Source: JACCXG01 sp963750935
GTDB lineage: Bacteria > Acidobacteriota > Vicinamibacteria > Vicinamibacterales > 2-12-FULL-66-21
Assembly: GCA_963750935.1 (NCBI GenBank)
Contig: CAVVSR010000006.1
Location: forward strand, 124,001 to 188,000
Direction: 5' to 3'
DNA: 64,000 nucleotides
The notes under the pieces were generated by a model that saw nothing but the letters and a program-made list of their open reading frames with translations, was not told the DNA's origin and did not search any database. Position numbers and translations under genes: made by a program. Positions 56,460 to 64,000 of this stretch are shown here, piece by piece (the stretch's first letter is position 1; each line of letters starts with the position of its first letter).

Positions 56460-57920
56460 ATGAAAAGGCCCGCCAGCAAGAGCCGTCAGCGTCACCTGAC
56501 CCGTCGTGAGTTCGTCGGCGGGGCGGTTGCGGCCGCCGGCGTATTCGGCAGAGCGCCGGCGATTCTGCGCGGCCAGAATCTCAACAACAAGCTGAGCATC
56601 GCCTTCATCGCCGCCGGCGGGCGCGCCAACGCCAGCCTGAACGAGCTCACGATCAGGCCGGGGGCCCCGCCACCGTCAGGCGGCCGGGGCGACGGGTCGG
56701 CCCCCGCGGCGCCGCATCCCGACGAGGACGTCACGGTCCTCTGCGACATCAACGACAACGCGATCGAGGCGGCGGCCGAACGGTTCCCCAAGGCTCGCCG
56801 GTTGAACGACCTGCGCAAGGTGTTCGACCATCCTACCGAGTTCGACGCCGTCGTCGTCTCGACCGCGGAGCACACGCACGCCTTTGCCACCTACCTCGCG
56901 CTGACGCACGGCAAGCACGTCTACTGCGAGAAGCCTCTGACCTACAACATCTGGGAAGCGCGGCTGATTCGGGAGCTGGCCGCGAAGTACCCCAAGCTGT
57001 CCACGCAGATGGGCAACCAGGGGCATGCCTCGCCCGCCCGCCGCCGGATCAAGGAGATCCTGATGACCGGGGCGATCGGTCCGGTGCGCGAAGTCCACGT
57101 CTGGGCCGACCGCGCGTGGGGACTCCAGGACGCCGCGTCCGCCGAGAAGTTCGACAAGACGCACGGGTTCTACAAAGGGATCCAGATCGTCGAGCGCTTC
57201 AAGGAAACGATGCCGATCCCGTCGCACATCCAGTGGGATCTCTGGCTCGGGCCCGCGCCGGTGCGCCCGTACCACGACACCTATTTCCCGGGGCCGCGGT
57301 GGTATCGCTGGTGGGACTTCGCCAACGGCACGATGAGCGATCTTGGCAGCCACGACAACGATGTGCCGTACACCGTGCTCGACATCAAACAGCCGCTGAC
57401 CGTCGAGGCGACGTCACACAACGTCCCGGTCGCCCACAAGGAGCTCGCGCCCGCGACGATGATGGTGACGTATGAGTTCCCGGCGTCCGCGTCGGGGGCG
57501 CCGCCAGTGAAGCTGGTCTGGCATCAGGGCGACAGCAAGCCGCCGGGCTGGGTCCCCGAATGGGGCGGCCGCTCGCAAGTGTTCATCGGCGACAACGGCA
57601 TGCTGCTCGGCAACGGCAAGCTGCTGCCCGAAGAGAAGTTCAAGGACTTTCAGATGCCCCCCGAAACGCTGCCCCGATCGCCGGGTCACTGGATCGAGTG
57701 GGTGAACTACGCCAAGGGCAACGGCCCGGTCCCGGGATCGAACTTCCAGTACTCCGGCTGGACGACTGAAGCGAATCATCTCGGCAACGTGGCGTATCGC
57801 ACCGGCAAGAAGATCGAGTGGGACTACGTGAACATGCGCGCCCGCAATGCCCCTGAAGCGGACCCCTTCATCCGGCGGCCGGAGTACCGCAAGGGCTGGA
57901 CCGACATTCTGAAGTTCTAG
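56460..57920 (+). CDS. Tat-exported Gfo/Idh/MocA-family oxidoreductase
   Basis: 486 residues with AGGGAG before the ATG. Twin-arginine signal LTRREFVGGAVAAAGVFG. Rossmann part IAFIAAGGRANASL, the conserved EKPL in HGKHVYCEKPLTYN, and C-terminal half with DLGSHDNDVPYTVLDI and GWTTEANHLGN. NAD(P)-dependent oxidation of sugars or inositols is the family role; Tat export of the folded enzyme is common in Acidobacteria and Planctomycetes. Likely linked to carbohydrate oxidation together with the neighbouring redox genes. Confidence 0.92.
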   Translation: MKRPASKSRQRHLTRREFVGGAVAAAGVFGRAPAILRGQNLNNKLSIAFIAAGGRANASLNELTIRPGAPPPSGGRGDGSAPAAPHPDEDVTVLCDINDNAIEAAAERFPKARRLNDLRKVFDHPTEFDAVVVSTAEHTHAFATYLALTHGKHVYCEKPLTYNIWEARLIRELAAKYPKLSTQMGNQGHASPARRRIKEILMTGAIGPVREVHVWADRAWGLQDAASAEKFDKTHGFYKGIQIVERFKETMPIPSHIQWDLWLGPAPVRPYHDTYFPGPRWYRWWDFANGTMSDLGSHDNDVPYTVLDIKQPLTVEATSHNVPVAHKELAPATMMVTYEFPASASGAPPVKLVWHQGDSKPPGWVPEWGGRSQVFIGDNGMLLGNGKLLPEEKFKDFQMPPETLPRSPGHWIEWVNYAKGNGPVPGSNFQYSGWTTEANHLGNVAYRTGKKIEWDYVNMRARNAPEADPFIRRPEYRKGWTDILKF

Positions 57921-57935
57921 GGTGATGAAGGCGGC

Positions 57936-58865
57936 ATGACGATAACGGCGGACGAACGGGCGGCGCTTGAAACCGCGGAGCATCGGCTCCGCGCGATTCT
58001 TCCCGAGGAATACCAGGACTCCTACGAAGACGTGCAGCCGGTCTCGATGGGATCGGCCGGCCTGAAGTACGGCGCCGACGGAAAGGTCGCGTGGAACGAG
58101 ATGTGGGCGACGTTCTGCGATCTCGCGATGGCCGGCGGCCCACCGCACAAGGGCACGCTGCTCGAGCCCGCGCCGCGCGCCGCCATCGACGCGCACCCCC
58201 ACTTGTACGCCGAGGTCGTCGAGGAAATCTGTCGCGGCGTCACGCTCGTGACCGGTCTGCCGGCGCGGGAGTCGACGACGCCGGGATGGATTCGCGTCTT
58301 CTGCCGCAGCGGCGGCATGGCCGGGTGGCTGGTGCGCGCGATCGTCATGGAGAACGTGTCGGCGCGCCATGAGGGACCGGCGCTCGAGCTTCCCGCGGGG
58401 CCCCACTATCGCGTCGAGAAGGAGATCAAGAACGTCATCACGGTGATCGCCAAGACCGCCCACTACTGGACCGGCCACATGTGGAACGCCGAGCAGCGCT
58501 TCATCGCCGACCTGTTCTCGAACATGGCGGCGGAGTCGCCATTGATCGAGCCCGCCTTTCCAGCCAGCCCCGAAGACGTGGAGCGGTGCGCCGCACTGTC
58601 GGCGATGATGGCCGGCCGCCTCGCGCGTGACACCGGGCTTCGCGCCGCCGCCGATCGCTATGCGGGCTGGTTCGGCGTCGAATGCGCGAGCGTGCGCGCC
58701 GCCGTGTGGATGATGCGGACGCTGGTCGCGAGCAACGTCCTGGCGCGGCGTGAAGGTACCGTGCTGTTCGTCCCGGTGAACCCATCACTCGATCCTGACG
58801 GCTCGCGAACCGTCCAGGCGCTGGCCCGCGTGCACCGGTTCGCCGTCGAGCGCGGCGTGAGCTGA
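57936..58865 (+). CDS. Unrecognised cytoplasmic protein, 309 residues
   Basis: No signal peptide, no membrane segment, and no family I can name. Acidic N-terminus (RLRAILPEEYQDSYEDVQPV), a GLKYGADGKVAWNEMWATF region and a repeated helical body (KEIKNVITVIAKTAHYWTGH, RAAADRYAGWFGVECASVRA). The invariant-looking H, C and D residues (MAGGPPHKG, IDAHPHL, CRGVTLVTG, VFCRSGGM) may bind metal. It follows the Gfo/Idh gene by 15 bp and is preceded by GAAGGCGGC, so the two are probably co-expressed and may share a pathway. Confidence 0.8.
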   Translation: MTITADERAALETAEHRLRAILPEEYQDSYEDVQPVSMGSAGLKYGADGKVAWNEMWATFCDLAMAGGPPHKGTLLEPAPRAAIDAHPHLYAEVVEEICRGVTLVTGLPARESTTPGWIRVFCRSGGMAGWLVRAIVMENVSARHEGPALELPAGPHYRVEKEIKNVITVIAKTAHYWTGHMWNAEQRFIADLFSNMAAESPLIEPAFPASPEDVERCAALSAMMAGRLARDTGLRAAADRYAGWFGVECASVRAAVWMMRTLVASNVLARREGTVLFVPVNPSLDPDGSRTVQALARVHRFAVERGVS

Positions 58866-58919
58866 CCGCGCGTCGCCCTTAAACCCAGCTAAAGCGGCGT
58901 GGACAGGGGACCGCTCGTC

Positions 58920-60032
58920 CTACTTCGGATAGGTCTTCCAGAGATACTCCAGCGCGCCCGGCAGCGTCTGCGCCACGACGGCGCGATCGACGTGCCCGGA
59001 GTCGCGGGAATAGACGTACTGATACTTGTAGCCCTTCGCCTTGAGCGCGGCCGCCATCCGTTCGTTGGCCAGCACCCAGTTGCGCCACGTCTCTTCCTGA
59101 TCCCCATTGCGGTTGTCGCGCTCGCTCACGTGCATCCACACGCGGATCGGCTTGGGCGTGCTGTACGGAATGTAGGTGGCGTGATACTCCCACGCGCCAC
59201 GCGGCGAAGTCGGGCTCTGCGGCGACTGCTGGTTCACGTAGGTGCCCGAGTACGAGAGCACGCGCCGGTACAGCTCCGGATGGAACCAGGCCATCGTGAA
59301 CGCGCACGCGGCGCCGGAGCTGCCGCCCATCGTTGCGCGCCCCTCGGGGTCCTTCGTGAACACGACGCCGTAGTCCTTGGTGATCCGCGGCAGCACCTCG
59401 GTTTCGATGAAGCTCGTATAGACGCCGGACACGGTGTCGTACTCGAGGCCGCGCTGGCTGCCCTGCGCATCGCCGCCGCCGTTGTGGACCATCACCGCGA
59501 TCATCGCCGGCACGCGCTTCTCGTGAATGAGGTTGTCGAGGATCGGCGGCAGGTTGTTCCGGTAGGTCGGTGACATCCCGTCCTGCGCGACGATGAACGG
59601 GGCCGGCGTGCCGGCGACGTACTGTGCCGGCACGTAGACGGCGACCCGGCGCGTGTACGGCACGACGCCCGGCTGATTGCGGGCGATGCCCGGATAGATC
59701 TTGCTGTCCTTCGAGTCCATCGTGAACTCGTGCACCGTGCCCTTCGGCACACCGTCCTTGACGGTCAGTTCGGGCGCCGGCGTGTAGGGCGAGCCGATCA
59801 CGAAGTTGCCGTCCTGGTCCGGCGTCGGCGCCGCGGTCAGCGGCGGCGTCGGCAGGAGCGGCGGACCTTGCGGGCCTCGGCCGCGCCCTCCGGTCTGCGG
59901 CGGCGCGGGCGCGCCCGGCTGCGTCGCCGGCGTGCCCTGTGACGGCGGCGCCTGGCCGGTCGCGGCCACCCAGCTCCCCGCCATCAGCCCGATCAGCACG
60001 GCGATGCCGCCGCGGTTCCTCAACGTTCGCAT
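58920..60032 (-). CDS. Exported esterase (enterochelin-esterase-like alpha/beta hydrolase)
   Basis: 370 residues from the ATG at 60032, chosen because AAAGGAGTCCGG precedes it; an ATG at 60050 has no site. Signal peptide GIAVLIGLMAGSWVAATG, a Pro/Gln-rich linker, a short beta domain (GVPKGTVHEFTMDSKDSKIY), then the hydrolase: APFIVAQDGM, nucleophile MGGSSGAACAFTMAWF, and the C-terminal SGHVDRAVVAQT with the His. Acts on esters, perhaps feruloyl or carbohydrate esters; the true substrate is not visible. Divergent from the TonB receptor, 140 bp apart. Confidence 0.87.
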   Translation of the reverse strand: MRTLRNRGGIAVLIGLMAGSWVAATGQAPPSQGTPATQPGAPAPPQTGGRGRGPQGPPLLPTPPLTAAPTPDQDGNFVIGSPYTPAPELTVKDGVPKGTVHEFTMDSKDSKIYPGIARNQPGVVPYTRRVAVYVPAQYVAGTPAPFIVAQDGMSPTYRNNLPPILDNLIHEKRVPAMIAVMVHNGGGDAQGSQRGLEYDTVSGVYTSFIETEVLPRITKDYGVVFTKDPEGRATMGGSSGAACAFTMAWFHPELYRRVLSYSGTYVNQQSPQSPTSPRGAWEYHATYIPYSTPKPIRVWMHVSERDNRNGDQEETWRNWVLANERMAAALKAKGYKYQYVYSRDSGHVDRAVVAQTLPGALEYLWKTYPK

Positions 60033-60172
60033 CCGGACTCCTTTAGTCATGGCGCGCGTAGTCTAGCCGGATTCTCTGCGCCGTGCGTTGTTGACACCCG
60101 CTATCGGCGTCTATAGCATCGCAGCCGCTCGCCTTCACGTCGGACGAACGAATTGAGCTCAAGGAGCAGGAC

Positions 60173-63100
60173 ATGCGCACGTTGTGCTCGGCCCTCCTGG
60201 TGTCGTTGGCGCTCGCTCTCCCCGCTGCCGCGCAAGAAACGCGAGGCACGATCCTCGGAACCGTCAGGGACGCCAGCGGCGTCGTCCCCGGCGCAACCGT
60301 GACCATCACCAGCCTCGATACCCGCGGCACGCAGAAACTGGTGACCAGCGACAGCGGCTACTTCGAGGCGCCGCTGCTCCAGCCCGGCACCTATCAGGTG
60401 ACCGTGGAAATGCCAGGCTTCAAGACGCTCACCCAGACCGACCTGGTGCTCGCCGTCGGCCAGCAGCTGGGCCTGACCCTGCGGCTCGAGATCGGCGCGA
60501 TCGCGGAGAGCGTCACCGTTGCCGCCGCCACGCCGCTGCTCGACACGTCGTCGGTGTCCTCGGGCCAGAACTTCGACAGCCGGATGGTCGAAGGGCTGCC
60601 GATGTTCTCGAACATGCCGATCATGCTCACGCGGTTCGCGTCGGGCGTGAACCCGTCGACCAACCAGAGCCTGGTGTCGCAGGGGTTCGCGGACGGCACG
60701 ACGCAGGCGGCCGGCGCCGCGGTCGGCGGCGTCGGCAGCAACACCTATTCGATCGACGGCGCGACCAACAGCGGCAGCGGCCGGCGCATCGCGGCGTCGC
60801 CCAACTCCGACATGATCCAGGAGATGCGCGTCGAATCGTCGAACTTCGACGCCTCGGTCGGCCACGGCACCGGACTTGCAGATTTCGATGATGACGCGCG
60901 CGGGCGCGAACCAGTTCCGCGGGACCGGCAACTATCAGGTACCTGGACCAACAAGATCAACGAGCTGAACCCGTCGCAGAAGCTGACCTTCACGCCGTCC
61001 GGCCGGGAGCTCTACGAGAGCGGCCGCTCGCACAACTTCTCGATGACCGCGGGCGGCCCGGTGGTGATCCCGAAGCTGGTCAACGGCCGCAACAAGCTGT
61101 TCTTCTTCGGCAGCTACTCGCACGTGAACGACTTCATCCCGGGGAAGAACCAGGCGTCGAGCACCGTGCCGGCCAGCGACGCGCAGCTGAACGGCGACTT
61201 CTCCGACCTGCTGCGGCTGCCCAACCCGGCGCAGTATCAGATCTACGATCCGCTCACCGTCCGTCCCGATCCGGCGAATCCGAACCGGTTCATCCGCGAT
61301 CCGTTCCCCAACAACATCATCCCGGCGAACCGGATCGTGAATCCGCTCTACAACCTGTACAAGCAGATGGTGCCGCCGCCCAATCAGAACCTGATCGAGA
61401 ACGGGGCGACGCCGAGCCGGGAACTACTACCGGGGCGGTGAGCCGGACAAGCCGGTCAGCTCGCTGTATGCCGGGCGCCTCGACTACAACAAGTCGGGCA
61501 ACGATCGCTTCTTCTTCCGCGCCTCCGGCAACACCTTCATCGAGCCGGTGAGCGACTGGACCTACGAGGTCCCGGAGTTCGAGGGGCTGCACTCGATCGA
61601 TCGCTCACGCTACAACTGGGCCGTCGTCGGCAACTGGACGCATGTCGCGGGCAAGACGCTCATCGACAGCCAGATTGCGAGCAATCGCTTCTTCCAGGAC
61701 GACCTGCTGCGGCGGCTGCACGAATACAAGCCGACCGACATGGGGTTCCCAAGCTACCTCGACGCGTTCTGCGAGGCGCAGAGCGACTGCATGCTGCCCG
61801 CCATCAACATCGGCGGCTATCAGGGCATTTCGCAGGGGACGTCGTCCGGCGACACGACGACGAACCTGCAGGGGACGGTGAACGTCACGCAGATCCGCAG
61901 CTCGCACACGCTGCGCGGCGGCGTCGACGTCCGCCGTGCGCAACGCCAGCGCGGGCCGGGCGGCAATCCGTCCGGGCAGCTCACGTTCAGCAACGAGTTC
62001 ACCCGGCAGGCGAGCGACAACTCGCAGCTCACGCCCAGCAACCTGGGTCTGAGCCTGGCGGCGTTCATGCTCGGCATTCCGTCGAGCTCGTCCGCGACGA
62101 TTCAGCCGACGGTCAACCTGCGCAACAACTTCGTCGCCGCGTACGCGCAGGACACCTGGCGGCTGCAGAACCTCACCGTCAATCTCGGTCTCCGCTTCGA
62201 ATGGGAGAACGGCATTTCTGAAGACAACGGGCAGATCGTGGTCGACTTCGACCCGAACGCGACCCTGGCCATTTCCTCGATGGCTGAAGCGGCATACGCC
62301 AGAGCGCCGATCCCGCAGGTCGCGCCCGCAGACTTCCGCGTCCGTGGCGGTTCGATCTTCGCCACCGATCCGGGCCGCGACGGCACGGTGTGGCGGCCGC
62401 AGGCGATGTGGATGCCGCGCGTCTCGGCGGTCTACAAGCTGGGGCAGAAGACGGTCCTCAAAGCGGGATACGGGCTGTACTACGACACGCTCAACGCGGC
62501 GGACTACACCCAGAACAATCCCGGCTTCAGCGCCACCACGAACAACACCAACAGCACCAACTTCGGCCAGACCTTCCTGCTCGGCAACCCGTATACGGGG
62601 CAGCTCGGGTTTGCCGATCCCTTCCCGCTGCGCGCCGACGGCACCCGCTTCGACGAGCCGACCGGGTCGTCGCTCGGTGTCGACACCATCGCCGGGTCGG
62701 GCTACACGATCCACAACCAGAGCCACGAGCACGCGCGGCAGCAGCGCTGGAGGTTCGGCATCCAGCGCGAGGTCCTCGACAACCTCTCGGTGGAAGTGGC
62801 CTACGACGGCGCGTATTCGGATCGCATCGAGATGAGCATCCGGCAGGACTACCTGCCCGCACAGTACTGGATTCCGGGCAGCAGCAACGTGCGCGACACC
62901 GCGGCGCAGGGCGTGCTCACGGCGAACGTCACGAACCCGTACGCGATCGGCAACTTCGCGGCGCTGCGGACCACCAATCCGGTGCTGCACCAGCGGATGT
63001 CGGCCAACGGGTTCTTCACCGCCGGCACCGTGCAGCGGAACCGCCTGATGCGGGAGTTCTCGCACATCAACAACCTGACGTTTGCCAACCTACCGCTCGG

Positions 63101-63827
63101 CGAGGTCAAGGTGCATTCGCTCCAGCTGAACGTCAATCGCCGCTTCTCGGCCGGCTTCACCGCCAATGCGGCGATGTCGTTCAACAGCAGCCGGTCGAAC
63201 CGGACGGTCGAGGAGTTCGATCGCGCGCCGACGCTGTGGCTGGACGACAACAACAGCCGGCCGTTCCGGCTCTCGGGCGGGGCGGTCTACGAGCTGCCGT
63301 TCGGGCCGGGCAAGCCGATGCTGCAGGAAGGGGGCGTGCTCGCCGCCCTGGTCGGCGGCTGGCAGACCGGCGGCACGTTCGAGTACCAGCCGGGGTCGCT
63401 GATCAACTTCAACAACAATCTCTTCTATTACGGCACCATCGACGACATCAAGAAGGGCAATCCGGAGATCGCGCTCAACGCCGACGGGACGCTCGACCCG
63501 AACAAATACTGGTTCAACGTCGAGAACTTCGAGCGGGATCCGACGAAAACGCCGACCGGCTTCCAGACGCGGGCGTTCCCGTTCCAGGTCGACGGCCTCC
63601 GGGGGCCGGGGCTGATGTACGTCAACATGAACGTGGTGCGGAACTTCCGGATTGGCGGGCGCCGCACGTTCCAGGCACGCATGGACGTCCAGAACCTGCT
63701 CAACTACGCGGCCTACAACAACCCGATCACCGACCCGACCAACACCAACTTCGGGAAAGTGACGACGGCGGTGGCGTCGGCCGGGGCGATGCGGTTCTTC
63801 AATTTCGTCGCCCGGGTCACGTTCTAG
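60173..63827 (+). CDS. TonB-dependent receptor with N-terminal carboxypeptidase-regulatory domain, Oar-like (frame breaks)
   Basis: 1216 residues after correction. AAGGAGCAGGAC precedes the ATG. Signal peptide LLVSLALALPAAAQ; a CarboxypepD_reg domain at 22-105 (ILGTVRDASGVVPGATVTIT, DSGYFEAPLLQPGTYQVTVE); a plug with MVEGLPMFSN and NTYSIDGATNSGSG; a long barrel with an aromatic terminal F (FFNFVARVTF). Breaks: about 60875-60877 (extra T before LQISMMTRAG), about 60930-60945 (two extra bases in CAGGTACCTGG) which restore the frame, and about 61413-61419 (NYYRGGEPDK). Role: TonB-driven uptake of large molecules, typical of Acidobacteria/Bacteroidetes-type nutrient uptake; the substrate is unknown. 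Confidence 0.93.
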
Positions 63828-63839
63828 GAGCGACGACGT

Positions 63840-63925
63840 CAACTCCCAATTCCCAACCCCCAACTCCCAATAAACCTGGCAATTTTGGCCGTCTTATTGG
63901 GAGTTGGCAGTTGGGCGTTGGGAGT
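63840..63925. repeat. Inverted arms of degenerate 7-bp units (CAACTCC / GTTGGGA)
   Basis: The left arm reads CAACTCC, CAATTCC, CAACCCC, CAACTCC, CAAT; the right arm ATTGGGA, GTTGGCA, GTTGGGC, GTTGGGA. A 24-bp AT-richer centre separates them. It begins 13 bp after the receptor stop. The same unit type occurs at 10649-10715. Confidence 0.88.
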
Positions 63926-64000
63926 CTTGTGCCTTCTGGAACCGGTTCCGGTGTAGGATAGAAGCCCCGTCCGTTTAACGCAGGCTGGTGATTCATGATC

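Noticed and set aside
63995..64000. Start of a further gene (ATG ATC)
   Set aside because: Only two codons are inside the window, so no product can be supported.

Overview
The window is G+C-rich chromosomal DNA that looks like an Acidobacteriota genome, most likely class Vicinamibacteria. This is inferred from gene content: an ECF sigma factor of the type usually paired with a Ser/Thr kinase, kinases fused to TolB-like propellers, an Oar-like TonB receptor with an N-terminal carboxypeptidase-regulatory domain, PQQ dehydrogenase with small cytochromes c, FG-GAP/VCBS secreted proteins, and a Gram-negative lipid A/heptose core cluster. No phage, plasmid, CRISPR or transposase gene was recognised.

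Layout. 1-6.4 kb: end of a membrane kinase, a small membrane protein between two 7-bp-unit repeat arrays, an APC permease, a secreted FG-GAP protein and a cupredoxin. 6.6-18.3 kb: mostly secreted proteins (purple-acid-phosphatase-like, gluzincin-like protease with TPR-like tail, lamin-tail/P-domain protein with 12 FG-GAP-like repeats, a TIMP-like/CnaB-like protein) and small orphans. 18.3-23.3 kb: an M64 peptidase with 18 repeats plus its coupled partner, bracketed by two copies of one hairpin element. 23.3-28.8 kb: GIY-YIG protein, tRNA-Leu, secG, glycosyltransferase, tpiA, pgk, gap; tpiA is turned against the rest. 28.8-36.8 kb: one tightly overlapping operon for Kdo, lipid A and heptose assembly (waaA-lpxK-lpxL-like-waaF-gmhB-rfaE1-rfaE2-waaC-ICMT). 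36.8-41.0 kb: tRNA-Val, tRNA-Asp, a kinase/AlkD-like pair and a duplicated tRNA-Asp. 41.2-48.8 kb: cupin, interrupted methyltransferase, HAF-repeat protein, then sigma factor-kinase-secreted protein-beta-barrel. 48.9-58.9 kb: periplasmic redox and catabolic genes (di-haem peroxidase, cytochromes c, PQQ dehydrogenase, intradiol dioxygenase, WD40 protein, Tat-exported Gfo/Idh oxidoreductase). 58.9-63.8 kb: esterase and TonB receptor. The last six bases open another ATG.

Two window-wide properties matter to the reader. First, at least 22 single reading-frame breaks interrupt otherwise full-length genes, including housekeeping genes (gap, lpxK, waaF, rfaE1, waaC). Nearly all are one extra base, and removing it restores family-typical lengths. 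I therefore treat them as probable sequence errors and annotate the whole span as one gene. Second, several intergenic regions hold arrays of degenerate 7-bp units arranged as inverted arms. Their sequence differs from place to place but the architecture is the same; this is the least explained signal in the window.

Functionally, the operon at 28.8-36.8 kb builds the inner part of lipopolysaccharide, the triose-phosphate genes supply central metabolism, the sigma-kinase module is a likely signalling cassette, and the 48.9-63.8 kb part suggests periplasmic oxidation and uptake of organic substrates.
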